Shown here: in pieces, positions 5,640 to 12,480 of the stretch | Position numbering within the stretch: position 1 is the stretch's first letter | How the letters are laid out: each line of letters begins with the position of its first letter | Source of the DNA: CAYVBJ01 sp964517005 | GTDB lineage: Bacteria > Bacteroidota > Rhodothermia > Balneolales > Balneolaceae | Direction of reading: 5' to 3' | Assembly (NCBI GenBank): GCA_964517005.1 | Contig: CAZFAJ010000077.1 | Span: 1-13,192 of the forward strand | DNA: 13,192 nt | Translations under genes and position numbers: made by a program | Notes under the pieces: generated by a model | Database searches by the model: none | What the model saw: only the letters and a program-made list of their open reading frames with translations | Told to the model about the DNA's origin: nothing

Positions 5640-8096
5640 TTACTTGATTAACATCATTTGCCGCGACTGAACGAATTGGTCAGCCTGCAGCCGGTATAAA
5701 TAAAGCCCGCTGGCAAGTCCGGCAGCATCAAATCTGACTTCATGAGTTCCGGCAGCTACCTGTTGATTATTTATCAAAACAGCCACTTTCCTGCCAATAA
5801 CATCAAACACGGTTAATGTTACATCAGACCTATTTGCAAGTTCATACCTGATGATCGTTGACGGATTGAACGGATTGGGATAGTTGCCAATCAGCTGTGT
5901 TTTTTGTGGTAGTTCGGAAAACGGCTCATCAACAGAAACACTGTTCATAGTTTTTACGATTGCATTTTCAAGCGCCTGAATCTTTCCTGAGTTATCAATG
6001 ACGGAGACGTCAGACAGTTTCAGTTTCATCTCTTCAGGCCAGTTCGCGAGTGCTTTTATTTCGAAAGCTACCAGCTCCAGGCCCGAACTGTTTTCTGTTC
6101 TGCCCTTGTGAACATATGATCCGGCAATCAGCCCGGTTTCTTTATTGACCATTTCGAAAGAGAGAATCTTATCCTGATTCAGCCAGTTTTCAGCCCATCC
6201 GAGAGGTTTTATCTTGCTGATGTTCCATAAGTTTTTATCAATACCAAGTACATTCAGCCGGAAGGATGTGCCGGTTAGATCTACTCTTTGATCAGCAGCT
6301 ACGATTAAACGAATAGTTTCACCGGCTTCCAGCTGATCGATTCTGAGGCTGTAATTATCACTTTCCTTAGCTGCAATGCCACCTGCCGGCGGGGGACTAT
6401 CCTGCTCTTTTCCAAAATTTAATCCGATCACCTGGAGATCGCGTTCATTCACGATCCCGTCCCCATTGGCGTCCGAGGCTGTAACAGGATTCACAGTGGT
6501 GCCGGTTACCCATTTTTCTACAAGACGAGGAGTCCAATCAATTGTCGGAAAGAGAGGCTTCGGCCCCCTACGCTGCCAGTTTATGCCGAGAGGTAGAACA
6601 TCGGTCTCGGTAACGATCCCGCTGTCGTCTGTATCACCGGGCCAGATTGTAATCTCTTCACGGTTCTGATTCGTACCGGTTATGATAATATCATCAATCC
6701 GGTTTGTGCCTGTTGTACCGGTTTCATTGTGTTCCCCGGTTAAATCGTCCACACCAATTGCAAGCGGACTTGTATTTAACCAGCGAATGTACAGCGTTTC
6801 GCGGTTATTTGTCTCTTCAGGCAGTTCCAGATTTTCAACGTTTCCGGCTGAAGATCCTTCGGAAAGGTCAAGTGTACCACCGGGCAGATCCTGCCAGTTT
6901 AAGCTGTCGGTACTAACCTGAATCTGAAAATCCTTCGGCCCGGTTCCTGATCCTGCTTGTTTGGACGACAGCTGAAGATTTTCAAAACTTTCTGTGGATA
7001 CCTTTACAAGCCAGAACTTTTCAATACCCTCCTCTGCATTCCAGTCTCTTGCATTTGCAGCTCCGCTGCTAAACCCGTTTCCGCTTCGGTTTGCTCCTGA
7101 TACTTGTATTTCAGATGTTTCATTCAGAGGCACGGCAATTGTCGGTGTATCGAAATCTTCATTAAAATCCCAATTTGCAACGATATAGCGAAACGCATCC
7201 GGTTCGGTTACGGAAAAAAGAGCCGAGACATTGTCTGTACCGTCCCAGATTCCGCCGCCGGTTTCACTACGGCCGCCAAAAACAAACTCTCCGCCGTCCA
7301 GCTGAGCACGAATGGCTACAAAATAATCTCCCCGCTCACGCATCAGGCCGATTTCGCTTGTGAACCGAGCAAAGCCGTCACTATCTTTTGAGTCGAAAGA
7401 CATCTCTTCCCAAACCTCTTCACTCCATGACGATGGATCGGTATCTTCGGTGTTAAGTCCAATCCAGACGGTCAGTCCCGAAATTTCATCATCCCCATCG
7501 GTGATTGTGCTTACAAATATACGGCCGGCAGCTTCAAAACTTTCCCCGCTCTGTATGATAACTTCTGCCGGCATCTCTAACGCTGCTTCACCAATTGCTG
7601 TGTTCACGGTAAATTCTGCTTCTTCGGGTGCGATGATATCGATATCATCACCGGCTGAATCAGAAAGTTGTATGTCAGACAGCCCGATGGAATTTAAACC
7701 GGCGGCGGCGAGGCTTTTTACCCGGAAAGTAAGTACAGCCAGGTCTCCCTGTTCTGCCGCCGGCAATGCCGCGGTCCTGGTAACAGATAGTCCGATTTCA
7801 CTTGATGAATAGTTGTTGTGAAAGGTCAGTGTACCGGCATCATCCAATATACCGGCAGCCTCAAGTGAGAGGAACTCAAGATATTCCGGATTATAGGTCA
7901 CACTGGATGCAAAGAAAAATGCATCAACGGGTTCATTGACGCTCAGTGTGATAGTTACGGTTTCTCCCGGATTGACTGATTCAGGCGTAACGATCGTGTC
8001 GATTACGGGTTGTGAACTTACAATTGCAGGCATTATGGTTGCGAAAATGAGAATGATCGTGTGAATCATCCCAGATAAGTAGTTATTTTTTTTCAT
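5640..8096 (-). CDS. secreted cohesin/dockerin-domain protein with T9SS C-terminal sorting domain
   Basis: Large exported protein (818 aa), probably cell-surface or released. Domains in order: signal peptide about 1-28 (MKKNNYLSG..., hydrophobic core 11-26); cohesin-like beta domain about 31-166 (VNPGETVTITLSVNEPV, LAVLTFRVKS); a beta-rich domain about 170-298; and a jelly-roll-like domain about 304-475 of the type seen in Bacteroidota secreted proteins (NWDFNED, ...TNRIDDIIITG). Then come two dockerin-type calcium loops at 488-499 (D-T-D-D-S-G) and 542-553 (D-A-N-G-D-G), a second cohesin-like region about 582-712, and a T9SS type A sorting domain about 735-818 (NYPNPFNPST, GLYLYRL). No catalytic domain is visible, so a binding or scaffold role is likely. 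The frame stays open to 8228, but the start at 8096 has AAAGGAG 8 bases ahead and opens a proper signal peptide. It is divergent from xylBA; a link to plant polysaccharide is only suggestive. Confidence 0.88.
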   Translation of the reverse strand: MKKNNYLSGMIHTIILIFATIMPAIVSSQPVIDTIVTPESVNPGETVTITLSVNEPVDAFFFASSVTYNPEYLEFLSLEAAGILDDAGTLTFHNNYSSSEIGLSVTRTAALPAAEQGDLAVLTFRVKSLAAAGLNSIGLSDIQLSDSAGDDIDIIAPEEAEFTVNTAIGEAALEMPAEVIIQSGESFEAAGRIFVSTITDGDDEISGLTVWIGLNTEDTDPSSWSEEVWEEMSFDSKDSDGFARFTSEIGLMRERGDYFVAIRAQLDGGEFVFGGRSETGGGIWDGTDNVSALFSVTEPDAFRYIVANWDFNEDFDTPTIAVPLNETSEIQVSGANRSGNGFSSGAANARDWNAEEGIEKFWLVKVSTESFENLQLSSKQAGSGTGPKDFQIQVSTDSLNWQDLPGGTLDLSEGSSAGNVENLELPEETNNRETLYIRWLNTSPLAIGVDDLTGEHNETGTTGTNRIDDIIITGTNQNREEITIWPGDTDDSGIVTETDVLPLGINWQRRGPKPLFPTIDWTPRLVEKWVTGTTVNPVTASDANGDGIVNERDLQVIGLNFGKEQDSPPPAGGIAAKESDNYSLRIDQLEAGETIRLIVAADQRVDLTGTSFRLNVLGIDKNLWNISKIKPLGWAENWLNQDKILSFEMVNKETGLIAGSYVHKGRTENSSGLELVAFEIKALANWPEEMKLKLSDVSVIDNSGKIQALENAIVKTMNSVSVDEPFSELPQKTQLIGNYPNPFNPSTIIRYELANRSDVTLTVFDVIGRKVAVLINNQQVAAGTHEVRFDAAGLASGLYLYRLQADQFVQSRQMMLIK

Positions 8097-8434
8097 GATA
8101 GGTTCTCCTTTGTGAATAGTTATTGATGAATTGAAAGATGCGGTGCTCTGAACAGTTGTCTCTGATTCTGTTCCTGTACCCCATCTTCCTGTTGCTGGCA
8201 GTACTCCTGAGATTTTACCAGGGCACATGCTTCACCTGCCGAACTCGTGTATGAATAGTTTTTTCTGATACAGCAGCGACAGGCGGTCTTGTTTCAGGTA
8301 AGAACAAAAAACCGGAAATTCCTTACAGTAAAAATTGAAAAATCTTAAAAATTTTTTTTGTGATGTATCCGGATAGCAGGGAGTAATCAAATTCAATATT
8401 TCCATATCATCAAATTTCGTTTAAATTAAATGAT
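8097..8434. promoter_or_regulatory. divergent intergenic region between the secreted protein gene and xylB
   Basis: These 338 bases hold no convincing gene. The half next to the secreted gene is GC-richer and reads, on the minus strand, as a possible structured leader. It has a hairpin at 8240-8222 (GGCA/UGCC and GUG/CAU around an AAG loop), a 6-bp stem GAACAG/CTGTTC (8173-8168 with 8155-8150), and an alternative pairing GGCAG/CTGCC (8240-8236 with 8201-8197). I could not assign it to a known riboswitch class. The half next to xylB is AT-rich (8300-8434) and presumably holds both promoters; no clean -35/-10 pair is visible. A 12-bp inverted repeat spans the xylB start. Confidence 0.45.
8105..8111 (-). 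promoter_or_regulatory. ribosome binding site deciding the start of the secreted protein
   Basis: AAAGGAG on the minus strand ends 8 bases before the ATG at 8096. It is the strongest Shine-Dalgarno in the window and supports MKKNNYLSG... over the in-frame ATG at 8228, whose 44-residue extension would bury the signal peptide. Confidence 0.8.
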
Positions 8435-8441
8435 ATGGAAA
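8399..8441. repeat. 12-bp perfect inverted repeat embracing the xylB start codon
   Basis: TTTCCATATCAT (8399-8410) and ATGATATGGAAA (8430-8441) are exact reverse complements separated by 19 AT-rich bases. The right arm contains the xylB ATG (8435-8437). As DNA it could be an operator for a xylose regulator; as RNA it would form a hairpin hiding the start codon. The repeat is directly visible; the function is inferred. Confidence 0.75.
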
Positions 8442-9955
8442 GATATCTGCTTGGTTACGACATTGGAAGTTCCTCGATAAAAGCCTCTCTTATTCGGGTA
8501 GTAGACGGAGAATACGTTTCAAATGCTGTTTCACCTGAAGAGGAGCTCGGAATGATCTCTCATAAACCAGGATGGGCTGAACAGCATCCGGATATCTGGT
8601 GGGAGCACGTAATCAAAACCACCAGAGTTCTTCTTCAGAAAACCACTTTAAAAAAAGAAGATATTGCGGCAATCGGTATCTCTTATCAAATGCATGGCCT
8701 TGTTGTGGTGGATAAGGACAAAAAGCCAATCAGGCCTTCGATTATCTGGTGCGACAGCCGGGCGGCAGATATCGGAAAGAGAGCTTTTGAGGAGATCGGG
8801 AAAGAGGTCTGTCTGAGCCGGTTTTTAAATTCGCCCGGTAATTTTACTGCATCCAAACTAAAATGGGTACAGGAGAATGAAACTGAAATTTATCAGAGAA
8901 TTCACAAGATCATGCTGCCCGGCGACTATATTGGCATGAAAATGACCGGGCGCATCTGCACGACGGTTTCCGGCTTGTCGGAAGCGATTTTGTGGGACTA
9001 TCAGCAAGAAGGCATTGCCAAAACAGTTTTGGAGCAGTATAAAGTAACTGAAGATCTGATCCCGGAGGCTGTATCAGGTTTTGAAGTTCATGGTCATTTA
9101 ACAGCAGAAGCCGCCGGCGAGCTTGGTCTGGCGAAAGGAACAGCCGTTTCATACAGGGCGGGGGATCAGCCAAATAATGCATTTTCTCTCCGGGTTTTAC
9201 ATCCGGGTGAGGTGGCAGCAACGGCCGGTACATCAGGTGTTATATACGGAATTAATGACCAGCCGGCTTATGATGAGAAATCCCGTGTGAATACGTTTGT
9301 TCATGTAAATCACAAAAAGGATAAGCCCAGGTATGGGGTTTTGCTATGTGTTAATGGCACAGGAATATTGAACAGCTGGCTTCGTAAAAACATTGGATTT
9401 ACGAAATTACCGGATTATGAGGAAATGAACAGAATGGCAGGTGAAATTGATATTGGTGCTGACGGCCTGCGGATTTATCCGTTTGGAAATGGCGCTGAAA
9501 GAATCCTCGAAAACAGAGATTTGGGAGCTCAGATATCGGGATTACATTTTAACCGCCACAATGAAAGGCATCTCTTTCGGGCCGGACAGGAGGGAATCGT
9601 TTACGCCCTTGCATACGGATTTCATATCATGCAAAATATGGGAATGAAGATGGAAACAGTGAAAGCCGGATATACAAACATGTTTTTAAGTCCTTTATTT
9701 CATGAAGCATTTGTCAATACCACGAATACGAATCTTGAACTATACAACACAGACGGTGCCCGGGGGGCTGCACGTGGAGCCGGGGTGGGCGCCGGAATAT
9801 ATAATACAGAGGATGAGGCATTTGAAGGGCTGGAGGTTTTAAAAAAGATTCAGCCTGACCCGAACATCCGGGACCAGTATCAAACGGTATTCAGCGGATG
9901 GCTGAAAGAACTTGGAAAATATGTACCGGATGCTGATATCTTAACTGAAATGTAA
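8435..9955 (+). CDS. xylB: xylulokinase
   Basis: FGGY-family sugar kinase that phosphorylates D-xylulose to D-xylulose 5-phosphate, feeding the pentose phosphate pathway in the cytoplasm. The 506 aa match xylulokinase length. Visible motifs are the first phosphate loop GYDIGSSSIKASL (7-19, Asp9), substrate-binding QMHG (85-88), IIWCDSRA (103-110), catalytic-base region YRAGDQPNN (240-248, Asp244), the ATP-binding TAGTSGVIYG (263-272) and the late glycine-rich GARGAARGAGVGAG (441-454), where ordinary FGGY kinases also carry an adenosine-binding loop. The identity is strengthened by xylose isomerase 87 bp downstream on the same strand, probably in one operon. No xylose transporter or regulator lies within the window. 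Start ATG 8435 opens directly into the conserved N-terminus and has no Shine-Dalgarno; it sits in one arm of a 12-bp inverted repeat. Confidence 0.95.
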   Translation: MERYLLGYDIGSSSIKASLIRVVDGEYVSNAVSPEEELGMISHKPGWAEQHPDIWWEHVIKTTRVLLQKTTLKKEDIAAIGISYQMHGLVVVDKDKKPIRPSIIWCDSRAADIGKRAFEEIGKEVCLSRFLNSPGNFTASKLKWVQENETEIYQRIHKIMLPGDYIGMKMTGRICTTVSGLSEAILWDYQQEGIAKTVLEQYKVTEDLIPEAVSGFEVHGHLTAEAAGELGLAKGTAVSYRAGDQPNNAFSLRVLHPGEVAATAGTSGVIYGINDQPAYDEKSRVNTFVHVNHKKDKPRYGVLLCVNGTGILNSWLRKNIGFTKLPDYEEMNRMAGEIDIGADGLRIYPFGNGAERILENRDLGAQISGLHFNRHNERHLFRAGQEGIVYALAYGFHIMQNMGMKMETVKAGYTNMFLSPLFHEAFVNTTNTNLELYNTDGARGAARGAGVGAGIYNTEDEAFEGLEVLKKIQPDPNIRDQYQTVFSGWLKELGKYVPDADILTEM

Positions 9956-10042
9956 TTCAGGTTACGATTATGTATGAATGAGATTACAATCAAACCTATG
10001 TAATCAAGATAATCCTGATTAAAAATAAAATCATAAAAAACC

Positions 10043-11362
10043 ATGACTAACAATGAGTATTTTCCCGGAATTGATAAAATCACATATGAAGGGCCACAGA
10101 GTGATAACCTGCTCGCGTTTATTCATTACAATGAGAACCAGGTAGTGAACGGCAAGTCGATGAAAGAACATTTGAGATTTGCCGTGGCATACTGGCACTC
10201 ATTTGTCAATGAAAACAGTGACCCGTTTGGAGCGGGGACCAGAAACTTTCCATGGGATAAATCACCGGACCCAATGGAAAATGCAAAATATCGTCTGGAA
10301 GTTGCATTTGAATTTTTTACCAAGCTTGGAAATCCGTTTTACTGTTTCCATGACCGTGACCTGGCTCCGGAAGGCAATTCGGTATCAGAGTCGGAAGATA
10401 ATTTACGTGAATTGGTTTCTTTGGCGAAACAGTATCAGGATGAAACAGGAGTTCGCCTGCTGTGGGGAACAGCCAACCTTTTTACCCATCCGAGATATAT
10501 GAACGGTGCAGCAACGAATCCTGATTTTGATGTGGTTTGTCATGCAGCTGCACAGGTGAAAGCTGCGCTGGAAGCGACGGTGGAGCTTGGCGGGGAGAAT
10601 TATGTGTTTTGGGGCGGACGCGAAGGGTACATGCACTTATTGAATACACGGGTGAGGCGGGAACTGGACCACATGGGAGAGTTTCTGCGGGCTGCGCGGG
10701 ATTATGGCAGAAAAATCGGCTTTACAGGTACATATCTGATCGAACCCAAACCGATGGAGCCAACCAAACAGCAATACGATTTTGATGCCGCAACCGTAAT
10801 CGGTTTTCTGCGTGAACAGGATCTGCTGGATGATTTCAAACTAAACATAGAAGCCAATCACGCCACCCTGGCAAGTCACAGTTTCGCTCATGATCTGACG
10901 ATAGCGGCAGGGTTGGGTATGCTCGGCAGTATTGATGCAAACCGGGGTGACCATCAGAACGGCTGGGATACCGACTACTTCCCGACTGATCTGTATGATG
11001 CCACACAGGCTATGATCGTGGTGCTGGAAAATGGAGGAATTGCTCCCGGCGGACTCAATTTTGATGCAAAGATCAGACGTAATTCAACTGACATGGAGGA
11101 TCTTTTTTATGCCCATATCGGAGGGATGGATACCTTTGCAAGAGCGCTGCTGATTGCCAATGATATTCTAAAAGATCCGCTCTATAAAGAGCTGCGTGAT
11201 AAACGCTACCAATCTTTTGATCAGGGCAATGGAAAGCAGTTTGAAGAGGGAAAACTGTCACTCGGAGAACTCCGCAATCTTGCAGCTGAAAACGGGGAAC
11301 CCAAACAGCGAAGCGGCCGGCAGGAACTGCTTGAAAATGTAATCAACCGGCACATCAGGTAA
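10043..11362 (+). CDS. xylA: xylose isomerase
   Basis: Interconverts D-xylose and D-xylulose using two divalent metal ions in a TIM-barrel active site; it supplies the substrate of the upstream xylulokinase. The 439 aa correspond to the longer class II enzymes. Numbering is offset by exactly +2 from the E. coli enzyme, and all key residues are present: catalytic His103 and Asp106 (FHDRD), metal ligands Glu234 (YLIEPKP), Glu270 and His273 (NIEANH), Asp298 (IDANRGD), Asp309 and Asp311 (GWDTD) and Asp341 (NFDAKIRR). The opening YFPGIDKITYEGP is the normal family N-terminus, which supports ATG 10043. No Shine-Dalgarno is visible. The gene probably shares a transcript with xylB; no convincing terminator was seen after the stop. 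Confidence 0.97.
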   Translation: MTNNEYFPGIDKITYEGPQSDNLLAFIHYNENQVVNGKSMKEHLRFAVAYWHSFVNENSDPFGAGTRNFPWDKSPDPMENAKYRLEVAFEFFTKLGNPFYCFHDRDLAPEGNSVSESEDNLRELVSLAKQYQDETGVRLLWGTANLFTHPRYMNGAATNPDFDVVCHAAAQVKAALEATVELGGENYVFWGGREGYMHLLNTRVRRELDHMGEFLRAARDYGRKIGFTGTYLIEPKPMEPTKQQYDFDAATVIGFLREQDLLDDFKLNIEANHATLASHSFAHDLTIAAGLGMLGSIDANRGDHQNGWDTDYFPTDLYDATQAMIVVLENGGIAPGGLNFDAKIRRNSTDMEDLFYAHIGGMDTFARALLIANDILKDPLYKELRDKRYQSFDQGNGKQFEEGKLSLGELRNLAAENGEPKQRSGRQELLENVINRHIR

Positions 11363-11464
11363 ATGATGATTGTACAAAATCATATACTTTCAATTTCTGT
11401 GAGATTTGATTTATCGTTATAATTCAAAAAATACAGTTGAATAAATATAAGAAAATGAGTAATT

Positions 11465-11496
11465 TGGCGTAGTTAATAATATAATATGGCGTAAAA
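11465..11496 (+). promoter_or_regulatory. toxin-antitoxin promoter with paired TGGCGTA repeats
   Basis: A perfect -10 box TATAAT lies at 11480-11485, which would place transcription start only a few bases before the antitoxin ATG at 11497, giving a nearly leaderless message. The 7-bp direct repeat TGGCGTA occurs at 11465-11471 and 11487-11493, 22 bp apart (about two helical turns), bracketing the -10 box. This fits autorepression by the antitoxin. No good -35 box was found, so the promoter itself is tentative. Confidence 0.5.
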
Positions 11497-11940
11497 ATGG
11501 AAGATAAAAATAAATACCCATTCCCTGATGAAAAAGATCGAAATATTGTAAGTGAGCCATATATCGCCTGGGGTTTGTCCGATGCTGCCACAAAAATAAG
11601 CCGTGGCTTGTCCACAGATATTCTATCCACCATTCAAAGGCGTCTTCATATTTCTAACCTGGAGTTGTCAGAGCTTTTAATGATCTCACCCCGCACGCTC
11701 GATCGCCGCAAAAAGGAATCCACGCTTCCGTCCGATGAGTCCGAGCGAAGTTACCGCATAGCCAGGCTCACTGATCTGGCATATCAAATATTTGAAAGTA
11801 TGAACAAGGTTTCCGAATGGTTCGAAGAGCCAAATTATGCGCTCGGAAATAAAAAACCCATCGAAATTGTCAAAACCGAACCGGGTGCTAAAATTGTCGA
11901 AAATGTTCTTGGCCGCATTCGCCATGGTATCACGGTCTAA
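11497..11940 (+). CDS. DUF2384/Xre-type (MbcA/ParS-like) antitoxin of a RES toxin module
   Basis: Antitoxin that neutralises the following RES-domain toxin and, in the family, represses its own operon. The 147 aa hold a helix-turn-helix-like region (about 40-78: LHISNLELSELLMISPRTLDRR) and a C-terminal DUF2384 toxin-binding domain (about 88-146). The latter has the typical order RLTDLAYQIFES, SEWFEEPNYALGNKKPIEIV and a final GAKIVENVLGRIRHG. In known pairs the C-terminal residues plug the toxin's NAD+ pocket. The first 35 residues are a family-typical variable extension. The toxin gene begins 2 bp after the stop, so translation is probably coupled. The upstream TGGCGTA pair is a candidate autoregulatory site. 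Confidence 0.9.
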   Translation: MEDKNKYPFPDEKDRNIVSEPYIAWGLSDAATKISRGLSTDILSTIQRRLHISNLELSELLMISPRTLDRRKKESTLPSDESERSYRIARLTDLAYQIFESMNKVSEWFEEPNYALGNKKPIEIVKTEPGAKIVENVLGRIRHGITV

Positions 11941-11942
11941 TA

Positions 11943-12410
11943 ATGGGAAGAGTACGGGTCTGGCGGATAACTCATAAAAGATATGCTAAAGATGCATTTT
12001 CGGGTGAAGGTGCAAGAATCTATGGCGGGCGCTTTAACAGTGCAGGTTTTCCTGCTGTTTATACATCCGGCAGTCTTTCACTTGCACTGCTGGAGTCGCT
12101 TGTGCAGACAAATGATAAAACCTGGTTTTCATCCTGTGTGTTCTTTTATGCTGATATTCCGGATTCGTTAATCAAAGAAGTATCAGTCAGCCAGCTGCCG
12201 GACGGCTGGGATGTATTACCCTGTGAAGCCGTTTCGCAGCGATTTGGTGATCAATGGATTCTTGATCAGGAGTCGGCCGTTTTGAAAGTACCAAGTGTGG
12301 TATTGCCGGTAGAGTGGAACTATGTTCTGAATCCCCAGCATCCGGATTTTAGTAATATTCATTTTTCGGCAGAAGATGATCTGCCAGTGGATGAGAGATT
12401 GATGATTTAG
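11943..12410 (+). CDS. RES-domain toxin (NAD+-degrading or ADP-ribosyltransferase type)
   Basis: Toxin of a type II toxin-antitoxin system. Characterised RES toxins have an ADP-ribosyltransferase-like fold and destroy NAD+ (MbcT by phosphorolysis) or ADP-ribosylate a target such as phosphoribosylpyrophosphate synthetase (ParT). The 155 aa match the family from MGRVRVWRI to LVLNP-type ending. The catalytic signature is complete: GGRFNSAGFPAVYTSG gives Arg30 and Tyr40, LALLESLV gives Glu51, and LKVPSVVLPVEWNYVLNPQHPDF (114-136) includes Ser117 and the conserved N-Y-x-L-N-P block. GDQWI (102-106) is also typical. With no broken motif it should be active and hence need the antitoxin, encoded 2 bp upstream. 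It converges on the enoyl-CoA hydratase-like gene across 70 bp. Which of the two known activities it has cannot be decided from sequence. Confidence 0.92.
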   Translation: MGRVRVWRITHKRYAKDAFSGEGARIYGGRFNSAGFPAVYTSGSLSLALLESLVQTNDKTWFSSCVFFYADIPDSLIKEVSVSQLPDGWDVLPCEAVSQRFGDQWILDQESAVLKVPSVVLPVEWNYVLNPQHPDFSNIHFSAEDDLPVDERLMI

Positions 12411-12480
12411 TTGAAAACGAAGTGTTGAAAATAAATCAGAAATACATTTCCTGAAATCATATATCAAGCTTTCAATCCCA

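Noticed and set aside
7360..7812. 150-codon plus-strand open frame
   Set aside because: Antisense to the well-supported secreted protein; Ser-rich low-complexity translation typical of a shadow frame.
8097..8228. N-terminal 44-codon extension of the secreted protein (ATG at 8228)
   Set aside because: The signal peptide and strong ribosome binding site point to ATG 8096; the extension has no domain character and would block export.
8150..8245. Cobalamin riboswitch upstream of the secreted protein
   Set aside because: Only a partial resemblance to the B12 box and to the core GGT-AAAATC segment; spacing and the remaining conserved elements do not fit the roughly 200-base fold.
11364..11383. 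Terminator after xylA (ATGATT/AATCAT)
   Set aside because: Six AT-rich pairs with no T-run; too weak to call.
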